IMG/VR virus record: IMGVR_UViG_3300006803_001784
Location: 1 to 33,212 of that record
Reading direction: 5' to 3' (one strand)
DNA from: a virus
Length of the DNA: 33,212 nucleotides
Of the stretch, positions 15,020 through 24,000 are shown one piece after another; position 1 is the stretch's first letter, and the number at the start of each line of letters is the position of its first letter. The position numbers and the translations under genes are program-made. A model generated the notes under the pieces. The model did not search any database. It was given only the letters and a program-made list of their open reading frames with translations, and had not been told where the DNA came from.

Positions 15020-16480
15020 ATGGCACAAAGTATAGTCGAATTTACTACCCCAGCAACGGGGTTTGTAGATCCCGCACATTCGAAAGTTACTTTATCAAGT
15101 AACTATATTAATTTTGCTGATTCAAGTTTTGATACTTGGGGTCAGCAGTATCTTCCTGAGCTTTACGAACAAGAAGTTGAGCGATACGGAAACAGATCAA
15201 TTTCATCTTTCTTACGACTAGTAGGAGCTGAAATGCCTATGTCAGGCGATCAGATTATCTGGTCTGAGCAAGGCCGTCTTCACTTAGCTTATGGATTAGC
15301 TGGAACAGCAAGTTCATCAGCAATCGTTGCCGATGCATCTGCCAACACTCTTAGCGGTTTAGGGGCTCACGCTCTTAGAGTAGGTCAAACGGTTGTTGCA
15401 AAGCTAATGACTGGTGGTGAAGTAATCAAAGCTTATGTTAGCGCTGTTGCTAATGACACGGCTACTATCCTTCCTTATGGAGGAGCTGCGTTGAGCAACA
15501 TGGGCGCAGTTGACACCGAGCCAATTCAATTGTTTGTTTACGGTTCTGAATTTGCAAAAGGATCAGCTGGAATGTCTGGCTCTGTTAAGCCTGAATTCAA
15601 GAGCTTTAGCAATAAGCCTATTATTATCAAGGACAAGTTTGAAGTATCAGGATCTGATGCCGCTCAAATTGGTTGGGTTGAAGTTTCAGGAGAAGCTGGC
15701 CAAGCTGGTTACTTATGGTATATGAAGGCTGAAGGTGATACCCGAACTCGTTTCGAAGATTATCTTGAAATGGCTATGGTTGAAGGCGAGCTTGTACACG
15801 CAGATTCTACTATTGCTTTACCAACTGATGGTGGCGCAGGTACTGCAGGTACTGAAGGTTTATTTGCTGCTATCTCTGATAGAGGTATTGTATCTGAAGG
15901 ATTTGGTGCTGCTAACATAGTTACAACAACTGCTGCTGATTTTCAAGCCTCTATGGATAACATGTGTATTGAGCTGGACAAGCAAGGCGCTATTGAAGAA
16001 AACATGCTTTTCTTGAATCGTTCTGCTGCCTTAGGTATTGATACTGGGTTAGCCCTCATGAACGGTGGATACTCTACTGGAACATCTTATGGTGTGTTTG
16101 AGAACAGTGAAGATATGGCTCTTAACCTTGGTTTCTCTGGTTTCCGAAGAGGTTCTTATGATTTTTATAAGACTGACTGGAAATATTTGAATGATCAAGC
16201 TACTCGTGCTGCTGTTGGTGGTATTGAGGGAGTTTTAGTTCCTGCTGGAACATCTTCAGTGTATGATCAAATGATGGGTAAGAACATCCGTCGTCCATTC
16301 CTTCACGTTCGTTACAGAGCTTCTGAAACTGATAACCGACGCATGAAGTCTTGGGTTACTGGATCTGTTGGAGCTTCTAATAGCGATCTTGATGCTATGG
16401 AGATTCACTACTTGTCAGAGAGATGTCTCGTAACACAAGCTGCTAATAACTTCATATTGTTTAACGCAACAGATGCTTAA
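15020..16480 (+). CDS. Major capsid protein (486 aa)
   Basis: Main shell protein, expected HK97 fold. Motifs that I associate with capsid proteins of Bacteroidota podoviruses are visible: FLRLVGAEMPMSGDQIIWSE, a central KPIIIKDKFEVSGSDAAQIG, GYLWYMKAEGDTRTRFEDYL, TEGLFAAISDRGIV, and a C-terminal segment with HVRYRASETDNRRMK. A beta insertion lies at residues about 95-185 (ALRVGQTVVAKLMTGGEV). Codon use stands apart from the neighbours: Arg is often CGT/CGA, Ile mostly ATT, Leu often CTT, as expected of a very highly expressed gene. A strong terminator follows 12 bases after the stop. Start ATG 15020 lies behind AAACATATAAAAA, with no SD. Confidence 0.92.
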   Translation: MAQSIVEFTTPATGFVDPAHSKVTLSSNYINFADSSFDTWGQQYLPELYEQEVERYGNRSISSFLRLVGAEMPMSGDQIIWSEQGRLHLAYGLAGTASSSAIVADASANTLSGLGAHALRVGQTVVAKLMTGGEVIKAYVSAVANDTATILPYGGAALSNMGAVDTEPIQLFVYGSEFAKGSAGMSGSVKPEFKSFSNKPIIIKDKFEVSGSDAAQIGWVEVSGEAGQAGYLWYMKAEGDTRTRFEDYLEMAMVEGELVHADSTIALPTDGGAGTAGTEGLFAAISDRGIVSEGFGAANIVTTTAADFQASMDNMCIELDKQGAIEENMLFLNRSAALGIDTGLALMNGGYSTGTSYGVFENSEDMALNLGFSGFRRGSYDFYKTDWKYLNDQATRAAVGGIEGVLVPAGTSSVYDQMMGKNIRRPFLHVRYRASETDNRRMKSWVTGSVGASNSDLDAMEIHYLSERCLVTQAANNFILFNATDA

Positions 16481-16492
16481 TAGCAATTAATT

Positions 16493-16538
16493 AAAACTTG
16501 GGGTCATAATTGTGTGGCCTCAAGTTTTTACTTTTTTT
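16493..16538 (+). terminator. Rho-independent terminator after the major capsid gene
   Basis: A 14-bp stem (16493-16506 with 16515-16528, including two G-T pairs) carries an 8-base loop and is followed by TTTTTACTTTTTTT. It is the only canonical terminator seen in the window and closes the packaging/capsid block. It may let capsid mRNA accumulate over the downstream neck genes, which would then depend on read-through or on a promoter not recognised here. Confidence 0.85.
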
Positions 16539-16555
16539 ATTTATTAAATTATATT

Positions 16556-17299
16556 ATGTCAACAAGTTTAGAAAAGAACTGGGAAATTAAAGATAGATTA
16601 TACCAGTTAAAAGGAAATAAGTCACCAATAGTTTATATGCTCAAAACAAGAGGTATTTACTATTTCGATGAAGAAAAAGGATACGAAAGAGAATTAAAGT
16701 ACACTAGAAACCAAAGAACATTATTTGTAGATGAATTTAAAGGTGATGGTGTTTTAGAGCACGTTGCTTTTAGAGAAGGTGTTTTAGCTGTGCCAAAAGA
16801 AAAGGTTACACTTCAAAAGTTTCTTTCTTTATATCACCCTTCTAAGGATAAGTATTATGAAGAACAAGATAACGTAAAAGAAGCTGAAGATGATCTTGAT
16901 TATTTAGAAATAGAATTAGATGCTTTAAATACCGCTAAATCTATGGATATTGACAAGGCTGAAGCTATACTACGTGTAGAAATAGGCTCTAAGGTCAATA
17001 AGATGACTTCTAAGGAGGTTAAGCGAGATGTTATGATTATGGCAAGGAATAATCCAAGTATGTTCTTAGAACTAGCCTCTGATGATAATGTAGAAGTTAG
17101 GAATATAGGTATAAAAGCTCAAGAACAGGGGATTATAAAACTAGCCTCAGATCAAAGAACTTTTAAATGGGCAAGTAACGGTAGAAAATTAATGACAGTG
17201 CCGTTTGATGAAAACCCATATTCTGCTTTGGCCGCTTGGTTTAAAACAGATGAAGGAATAGAAGTATTCCAAACTATTGAAAAAAGATTAAAAGAATAG
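16556..17299 (+). CDS. Conserved phage protein downstream of the capsid gene (247 aa)
   Basis: Function unknown, but I recall the family well as the gene after the capsid protein in flavobacterial podoviruses. Segments: N-terminal beta part (SLEKNWEIKDRLYQLKGNK, IVYMLKTRGIYYFDEEKG), a clear conserved block (VPKEKVTLQKFLSLYHPS), a helical middle (DLDYLEIELDALNTAKSMD, DKAEAILRVEIGSKVNKM), and a highly conserved end (KWASNGRKLMTVPFDENP). It could be a head-completion or capsid-vertex protein. I chose ATG 16556, after the terminator and the A/T-rich leader TTATTAAATTATATT, rather than an earlier in-frame start inside the terminator. A hairpin follows the TAG stop. Confidence 0.75.
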   Translation: MSTSLEKNWEIKDRLYQLKGNKSPIVYMLKTRGIYYFDEEKGYERELKYTRNQRTLFVDEFKGDGVLEHVAFREGVLAVPKEKVTLQKFLSLYHPSKDKYYEEQDNVKEAEDDLDYLEIELDALNTAKSMDIDKAEAILRVEIGSKVNKMTSKEVKRDVMIMARNNPSMFLELASDDNVEVRNIGIKAQEQGIIKLASDQRTFKWASNGRKLMTVPFDENPYSALAAWFKTDEGIEVFQTIEKRLKE

Positions 17300-17317
17300 C
17301 AATTAAAAACCCGTTAA

Positions 17318-17346
17318 GGTAGCCACATAAATAAATCGTGGCTACC
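17318..17346 (+). other. Perfect 9-bp hairpin between genes (possible weak terminator)
   Basis: GGTAGCCAC (17318-17326) and GTGGCTACC (17338-17346) form a perfect stem with the A/T loop ATAAATAAATC. It is not followed by a T run, so it is not a canonical terminator. It could be a processing site, an mRNA 3'-end stabiliser or a partial terminator. The upstream TAGCAATTAA also occurs just before the capsid terminator, suggesting a related 3'-end element. Confidence 0.6.
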
Positions 17347-17365
17347 ATAACACAACAAATCGATT

Positions 17366-18058
17366 ATGCCATTTAACAATAAAATAACACCTGAAAATAA
17401 AGCAAAAGCAGATAACAAAGGTTCAAAACAAAACGTTAGCAAAGCTAAATATTATAGTTTCCCAAGTAACGACTGGTGGAGCAACCTATGGACGCCAACA
17501 ACTAATCCGGATCCTCGACCTGATTGGAAAATGAAGGATTTAGATGAACGAAATAGACCAAAGTCAACTAAAGCAACTAAAACAGCAAAATCAAATAATG
17601 AATTAGCGCGAGAAGCACACGCTGTGCAAAACAATCCTAATCGCGCGTCAGAGTTTGTTACAGGAAAGCTAAAGCCAAAGCCAAAGTCTAAGCCAAAGTC
17701 TAGACTACGTACTAGCTCTGAAATAGCAGCAGGTGTAAAAAGCACTCCGTCAAAAATGCAAATAGCTGGCTTACCAAGATCTGGAAACACTATGTTGATG
17801 GGTTCTAAAGAAGTAGAAACACCTAGCACATTTAATACCAGTGCGGCTAGTAATATTGCCAAAGCCCCTAACTTTGCTAAAATGGCTGAAGATGGTGCTA
17901 GTGTTAAAGAAATGAGATCAACTTTAAAGGATTACAGAAAGACCGTTAAAGGGCAGGTGAAAGATCATAAAGCTGGTATTAAAAAACAAAACAAATCAAC
18001 TAAATTTGAGAAAAAAAGCAGTAAGATTAATAACAGAGCAAATAAAGCAAAGCGATAA
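17366..18058 (+). CDS. Basic low-complexity protein of unknown function (230 aa)
   Basis: Unknown. The protein is Lys/Ser/Asn-rich and largely disordered: a first aromatic patch (YYSFPSNDWWSNLWTPTTNP), then repeated KPKSKPKS-type tracts (residues ~104-115), a short motif (QIAGLPRSGNTMLMGSKEVE), and a strongly basic helical end (KDYRKTVKGQVKDHKAGIKK onward). Such chains are often internal head proteins or assembly cofactors that contact DNA. The stop overlaps the next gene (TAATG, 18056-18060), so the two are probably made together. No known domain can be named. Confidence 0.6.
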   Translation: MPFNNKITPENKAKADNKGSKQNVSKAKYYSFPSNDWWSNLWTPTTNPDPRPDWKMKDLDERNRPKSTKATKTAKSNNELAREAHAVQNNPNRASEFVTGKLKPKPKSKPKSRLRTSSEIAAGVKSTPSKMQIAGLPRSGNTMLMGSKEVETPSTFNTSAASNIAKAPNFAKMAEDGASVKEMRSTLKDYRKTVKGQVKDHKAGIKKQNKSTKFEKKSSKINNRANKAKR

Positions 18059-18579
18059 TGGGAGTACCTATTGATCTTAAACAGAAAGAAGTGGGCAAAA
18101 GCACAAAGACTAGTACGCCTAGTAGTAGTAAGTCTTCCCGCGGTGAAGACATTAAACTAATGGATACGGCCAGTATTGAAACAGCCGCGGATTTATTAAG
18201 TAAGCAATCTGCAGAAAATGTTATGAAGGTTGAAGAACTGCCGCACCGCAACGCTGATGCTAACTACATTAAAGATGTTTCTCAAGGCCCGCCTAGACAA
18301 AGCAACGAATCTAAAGCCCAAGATAAAATAGCAAAAATGTTTGAGGATCAGTATATATCAAAAAGCGGTGATAGTTTTTGGGATATGGGATACGCATGGG
18401 GAAAAGCCATTGGTAAAAAGCGTCAAGCGAAAGCGGAAAAAGCTGGTTTTGATAATATTGCTGATTACAAAGGTGCTATGAAAGAAGGAAGGCAAGTTGA
18501 TAGAACTAACCGGAAACAAGAGCGTTTTGCTAAGAGGGGTTCAAGAATAGAAAAAAGAGGTAAAAAGCGAACATATTAA
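18058..18579 (+). CDS. Small basic protein coupled to the previous gene (173 aa)
   Basis: Unknown. A disordered Ser/Lys-rich N-terminus is followed by a moderately conserved middle (ADLLSKQSAENVMKVEELPH), a central segment with aromatic/glycine pattern (KSGDSFWDMGYAWGKAIGKK), and a basic tail (RKQERFAKRGSRIEKRGKKR). The basic tail recalls that of the previous protein, so the pair may share a function, such as packing against DNA or lining the connector. Translation appears coupled by TAATG. It lies just before the tail-tube genes. Confidence 0.55.
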   Translation: MGVPIDLKQKEVGKSTKTSTPSSSKSSRGEDIKLMDTASIETAADLLSKQSAENVMKVEELPHRNADANYIKDVSQGPPRQSNESKAQDKIAKMFEDQYISKSGDSFWDMGYAWGKAIGKKRQAKAEKAGFDNIADYKGAMKEGRQVDRTNRKQERFAKRGSRIEKRGKKRTY

Positions 18580-18591
18580 AATAAGTATAAA

Positions 18592-19614
18592 ATGGCTATA
18601 AACATAAATACTGTTTACAAAACCGTTTTATCTATAATGAATAAGGAACAGCGAGGCTATCTTACTCCAGATGAGTTTAATAAGATAGCTAAGCAAGTTC
18701 AATTAAGCCTTGTAGACAAAACGTTTTATGATTTAAATAAAACATTAAACTATAAAGCGAGAGGTCTTGTTAACCAAGGAGTTGCTGATACTACTAATAA
18801 TGTTCAAGAAAAGCTTGACACGTTATACAAAACAGATACTTCAACATTTACTTCTGGGTCTGCCAATTTACCAGCCGACATATATAAAATAATCAACATT
18901 GTAAGTAATGATAGATTAAGGACATATGAGGAAGTTAAAAAGCACGAGATTACCTACATGCAGTCTTCACCGTTGACTGCACCATCATCAACTTTTCCTG
19001 TGTACTATCAAGAAACTGCGGGTACATCGATAACAACGCTGCCAGCTTTAGCTGATGCGTCGACAGTTACTGTTGATTATATAAAAAAGCCAGATGATCC
19101 AAGATGGGGTTATACAATTAACTCTCAATATGGCAATAAAATATATGATTTAAACACATTTGTGGAAACTGGTTTAGTTGTGCTAGCTGACTTAGTTGAT
19201 CTTAGTATGGTCACTGATGCGGGCAGTAGAACAGTTAACTTAGATCTTCAAAATGTTACAATTGCAACTAACAGCGGAAGTGGTGTAGGTGCATCATTTT
19301 ATCTAACAACAGATGGTAGCGGAAATGTGGATTCAGTGTCAATACAAGAAGCTGGCTCTGGATACGAAATAGGTGATGTACTTACTATATCTACGTCAGT
19401 AGTTGGCGGTTCAGTTGACGTCACTCTAACTATTGGTAATCACGCTATACAAAGATACACAACAACTGGTTCAACAAACTTTGAGCTACATCCATCTGAA
19501 GAAATGGCTTTGGTTACAGGGATATTAGCATACAGTGGCATTGTTATAAGAGACCCAAGCATAACTCAAATGGCATCTCAAATAATACAATCAAACGAAG
19601 CAACTAAACAATAA
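18592..19614 (+). CDS. Head-tail connector / tail-tube-like ring protein (340 aa)
   Basis: I recall the family from marine Bacteroidota podoviruses: the start MAININTVYKTVLSIMNKEQ, RGYLTPDEFNKIAKQVQL and the later IDYxxKPDDPRWGY-type motif (VDYIKKPDDPRWGYTINSQY) are characteristic. The normal C-terminal helix is present (NFELHPSEEMALVTGILAYS). It probably forms a ring at the neck, similar to T7 gp11 or crAss ring proteins. Between residues about 210 and 285 there is a T/S/G-rich beta domain (GVGASFYLTTDGSGNVDSVS, then GSGYEIGDVLTI) that looks inserted into the family core. The start follows AAAATAAGTATAAA. Function by family and position, moderately sure. Confidence 0.72.
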   Translation: MAININTVYKTVLSIMNKEQRGYLTPDEFNKIAKQVQLSLVDKTFYDLNKTLNYKARGLVNQGVADTTNNVQEKLDTLYKTDTSTFTSGSANLPADIYKIINIVSNDRLRTYEEVKKHEITYMQSSPLTAPSSTFPVYYQETAGTSITTLPALADASTVTVDYIKKPDDPRWGYTINSQYGNKIYDLNTFVETGLVVLADLVDLSMVTDAGSRTVNLDLQNVTIATNSGSGVGASFYLTTDGSGNVDSVSIQEAGSGYEIGDVLTISTSVVGGSVDVTLTIGNHAIQRYTTTGSTNFELHPSEEMALVTGILAYSGIVIRDPSITQMASQIIQSNEATKQ

Positions 19615-19619
19615 AATAA

Positions 19620-20714
19620 ATGGGATTAATTAAAGAAACAGCTTCACAGTATTACACAGGAGTACAAGGTTACTTTAATGCTGCGCCAACGACTACCTTA
19701 ACGATAGACTTAACCTTCGACCCAGTACCAGCGCTTAAGTCGGATATAAGAGTTTATATTGACAATGTTGAAGTAGACCCAAGTTTTTATACATACACAA
19801 GTCCTACGGTATCCCTTGCTGGATATACAGTAAATGCCGGCCAAAATGTAGAGATACGGTATGTGTTTGCTAAAACGGGCAAATATCAGTTTATATCTAT
19901 TGATGACATTGTAAACAACTTTATGATTGCTTACGTAGGTAATGGTAAACTAATAGACGACGTAAAGCGCTCTGATATATTGTTTCATTGTAAAAGAGGC
20001 ATACAAGAGTTTTCATACGAAATAGCTAGGGTAGAAAAAATACAAGAGATAGAGTTAGGCCCAACATTAATAATGGACATGCCCCAGGACTATGTCAACT
20101 ACGTTAAGTTCTCTTGGATAGATGACGCAGGATTTGAAAACGTTATATTACCATATCAGCACAGCTCTAGGCCTAATATACCAATACTTCAAGGTAATGA
20201 CTATAGTTATTTATTTGACAACGAAGGAAACTTGTTGCTAGGCGACTCAATACAACAAGATAGGTTTGATAGCAGAGACACATCTAATATTCAGAACAAC
20301 GCTTATTTTTCTTCTCAAGTGTATGAGGTAGAAAGAAGTGCACACATGGGTGGACGATTTGGCTTAGATGCAGGTGCATCGGCTAATACTGGGATATTCA
20401 TGATAAACGAAGCTGAAGGCAGCATTGCTTTTAGCAGCGACTTGTCGGGAAAAATAATAACACTTAAATATATATCTGATGGTTTAGGTACTGATGGCGA
20501 AATGAAAGTACATAAGTTTGCAGAAGAGGCTATATATAAGCACATAGGCTTAAATGTACTTAGTGCTAAAATGAATGTGCCAGAGTACATAGTAAATCGG
20601 TATAGAAAAGAAAGGAAAGCAGCAATGCGTAACGCTAAACTTAGGTTGCAAAACTTCAAGCCTTTAGAGTTGATACAATCAATGAGGGGTAAGTCTAAGC
20701 ACATAAAACATTAA
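19620..20714 (+). CDS. Neck/tail-tube protein with inserted beta domain (364 aa)
   Basis: Conserved gene of the same neck module. The start MGLIKETASQYYTG and the core GKYQFISIDDIVNNFMIAYV, DVKRSDILFHCKRGIQEFSY, MDMPQDYVNYVKFSWIDDAG and the C-terminal basic helix (NRYRKERKAAMRNAKLRLQN) match, from memory, a tail-tube/connector family of Bacteroidota podoviruses. In relatives the start runs straight into the YQF core; here residues about 16-87 (TLTIDLTFDPVPALKSDIRV, YIDNVEVDPSFYTYTS, VEIRYVF) form an extra beta module like those in fibre N-termini. It could decorate the neck or bind another tail part. Gap to the next gene is 4 bases. Confidence 0.72.
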   Translation: MGLIKETASQYYTGVQGYFNAAPTTTLTIDLTFDPVPALKSDIRVYIDNVEVDPSFYTYTSPTVSLAGYTVNAGQNVEIRYVFAKTGKYQFISIDDIVNNFMIAYVGNGKLIDDVKRSDILFHCKRGIQEFSYEIARVEKIQEIELGPTLIMDMPQDYVNYVKFSWIDDAGFENVILPYQHSSRPNIPILQGNDYSYLFDNEGNLLLGDSIQQDRFDSRDTSNIQNNAYFSSQVYEVERSAHMGGRFGLDAGASANTGIFMINEAEGSIAFSSDLSGKIITLKYISDGLGTDGEMKVHKFAEEAIYKHIGLNVLSAKMNVPEYIVNRYRKERKAAMRNAKLRLQNFKPLELIQSMRGKSKHIKH

Positions 20715-20718
20715 TTAA

Positions 20719-21051
20719 ATGGCTGAACTAAAAAATAATTTTACTGGGGCTAAAATTAATAAAGACGTAGACAAAAAAATTCTACCAAAAAACGAGTATA
20801 GAGAAGCGCAAAATATATCTATACCAGAATCAAATGACGAAGGTGTTGGGTCTGCAGAGCCTATACTAGGTAATAAATTAAATTACAACACACCCTTAGC
20901 CTACGCCTCCGGTTCTGACGTTATTGGTTATTATGTGGACGAGCTAAACCAAAAAGTATATTGGTTCGTAACAGATCAAACTGGTGAATCAAAAGGAACT
21001 AACTTATCTGATGTAACAGCGACTTTACCAACCATTCCAGCCGGAACTTAA
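20719..21051 (+). CDS. N-terminal piece of the tail stabilization protein (110 aa)
   Basis: Resembles the first ~110 residues of the large tail stabilization protein of crAss-like and marine Bacteroidota podoviruses: MAELKNNFTGAKINKDVDKK, NEYREAQNISIPESNDEGVG, SAEPILGNKLNY, VIGYYVDELNQKVYWFVTD. In relatives I recall, this continues directly into what is here a separate frame starting at 21063. The protein stops at TAA 21049-21051 after ...TLPTIPAGT. The stop, and two further stops in the other frames before 21060, rule out a simple ribosomal slip. It may fold as a separate subunit that assembles with the next product, or the gene may be broken or mis-sequenced. Confidence 0.7.
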   Translation: MAELKNNFTGAKINKDVDKKILPKNEYREAQNISIPESNDEGVGSAEPILGNKLNYNTPLAYASGSDVIGYYVDELNQKVYWFVTDQTGESKGTNLSDVTATLPTIPAGT

Positions 21052-21062
21052 TTGAATAACGA

Positions 21063-24000
21063 ATGGCAGCAAATAAAATCATAATGCAGGATCTGTCAAC
21101 GATGGCAGAACCAGTTGTAATTGTTAGTGGTGACTTTTTAAACTTTTCACAAAATAACTTAATAACCGGTATCAACGTTATTGAGGACCTTTTATTTTGG
21201 ACTGATAACCGAAACCAGCCTAGAAAGATAAATATTAACAAAGCAATAAATGATACTAGCTATTACGATAGCGAGGATAAAATATCTGTTGCTAAGTATT
21301 CCCCTTATGCGGCGCCTATATTGGTCGAGCATCAAAACCCATCAACTGTAACAAACGTTAGAACGCTCACAAACGAGTCAAGTATATCGTCAGAGTACAT
21401 GAAAGAGAATTTTTTGAGATTCTCTTATAGGTATAAGTTTCACGATAATGAGTATTCACTAATAGCACCATTCACCCAAGTGGTATTTGCACCACAAAAC
21501 AATGGTTGCATAATTGCGGATAGCGCTGAAACAGATCCTAACGCCAGCACCCTCATCACCAATGAGACAGTTGCGCTAGCTAAGTACGGAGCAAAAAATG
21601 CTTTTAGAACTGGTAGGTTGCCAGTTATGCAAAACTCAATAAACAACGTTCAGCTTAGGGTGCCTCTACCAATGTCTAACGACATAAATCTTGGTTATAC
21701 AAGAAGATTTGATGGTACCGTTAGCGCTTCTAGTTCGTTTGATGTAGATGGCGGAACATTGGCTGCTGGCACATATATAATCAAAGGTGCTGATGATAGT
21801 GCAACAACTGATGGTATATGCCAAGTTATATTCACTAGCAATCAGTCCGGCACTCCCATAACTGTAACAACAGCTAGCGGAACTGCATCAGGCAGTGATA
21901 ACGATCAACTTGCTTTTGTACCCATGTGGGAAAATGCTTTCAACTTAAAAAGTATTGAAATATTAGTTAAAGAGTCTGACGATGCCGCTGTTAGAGTTGT
22001 TGGCGAAATAGACGTTAAAGACTTAAGAAGTTTTTATGACAACGTAGATATATACCCGCATAAAGTATGGTCTAACCAACCAACATTTTGGAGGCACTGT
22101 GTTGTATTTAATTACAAAAGTGAAAACCCTTACAAGGTACTACCAGAGGGGGATATAGTTCGAGTTAGTGATAAAATACCGATACAAGCCAAGTCTCAGG
22201 AAGTAGTATCTAATAGAATTGTTTATGGTAACTATCTATCAAGCTACCAATATCCAACAGATGCCGCTGGTAATAAAGGTATAAGTTATACTGTTTCTTC
22301 GTCCGCAAAAGGTGCTCAGGAAATAACTAGCTCGGTTCCTAATGATTGGTTAAATCTACAACATGCCGAATTTGCGCATAGATACGCGTCAATAAAACAA
22401 CGTAGAACATATCAAGTTGGTATTGTATTATCTGATAGATATGGAAGGCAATCACCCGTGATTTTATCTTCAGTCAAACAAGGCAAGAATAGAGCATTAT
22501 ACAACGTTAGCGATACGGTAACCGTGGCAAATGATCCTGGTTGGAATAGCACCCTCGGATTTAGCGCAGGCCCAGGGGGTAGCGGTAATTTCAGTTGGTC
22601 TTCTGAAGAGGACAATATAATTGGTAAGCTACTCACTATAGAGTTTAAAGACTCATTCATAGTTCCATTAGAACAAGCATATAGTAGTAATAATGTATTA
22701 GGTTGGTATTCTTATAGGTTAGTTGTAAAGCAAACTCAACAGGATTACTATAACATATACGCATCACACCCAGCAACAGAGGATGCTAATTCTAGTAGCC
22801 CATCTTACATAAGCTTATTTGGTGATAACATCAATAAGGTACCTAGAAGCATATTAGAAGTAGATATTAACAAAAACAATTTATCTGGGTCGGATGAGTT
22901 GTTATTTCCTAAGGTCATACAGTCTGGAGCAACCGATACGGAGTCTATCATGCAAACGCACGACAATAGCACTTTAATCGACGTCGTTAACTTAGGTACC
23001 GTTAGCCAATTTGATACCGCATCATCTCCAAGTTTACCTGATGTTGTATTTAATCAGAATAAAAATCCGTTACTAGCTGAGATACTTAATTTAAACGTAT
23101 TCTACGATACAACAAACCCAACTTCAACACCTGCTGATTATGAAGGATTAACGGTATTTGAAACGGAGCCATTCGAATCTAAGTTAGATGTATACTATGA
23201 AACATCTACATGCGGATTAGTAACCGATTTAAACTACAGCTTGAATTATGCCCCACCCGCATCTGCACCAACTGAAGAGAGTATACAGTTCACCGGCGGT
23301 TCACTTAGCACTAGTATTGATGAAGACATAGCTGACACAACAGCAATTGGCACAGTTGAAGCAACTAAGGGTAATGCCTCAAATAGCTTACAATTTGAAA
23401 TATTGCATCTCTGGTCATATCTCAACAACAACCAAGTAGATATAAAGAATAGGGTCAGTTTGTCCACCGCTGGTGCTCTAACAGCAACAGGCGTTGGTTT
23501 TGCACATCGCAACAGTGCGTATGATGAGTATGATTTAGTAACATTAGTTAGTGAATACACCTCTGGAGGCGCTTACACGGGTAGTGCCATAAGGACGTTG
23601 CAATTATCAGTTAATAATGTAGCACCCAACATAAGTGCTCAGTCTGTTAGCAACGTTGAAGTATTATATGATGAAAGGTTTGATACCGACGTTGTTGCTA
23701 CAGGTGAGATTTACACAGGCTCTGCCGATAATGGGGGCTTGAATGCTGTTGAAAAAAATAATGGTCTAACATTTGATATTGACTTTGCTACGTTAACAGC
23801 ACGAGACGCTGCTAGTAGTGATATTGTTAAAGCTTGGGCTAATCAAGCATTTAAAGTTGTTCAACAGAACGACAAGTGGGTCTTAAAAACAACTTGGGTT
23901 TATGAGTTAAATGACAAATGGGACCAGTACGGTTTACCAGGTCTTGAGCAGACCGGGAAGGTCAATAAGGCCGCTTTCTTCGATTCCACAAATAAAGTGG

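Noticed and set aside
21049-21065. Programmed frameshift joining the first two tail-protein pieces
   Set aside because: Stops occur in all three frames between the two reading frames (TAA 21049, TGA 21053, TAA 21057), so a single slip cannot fuse them.
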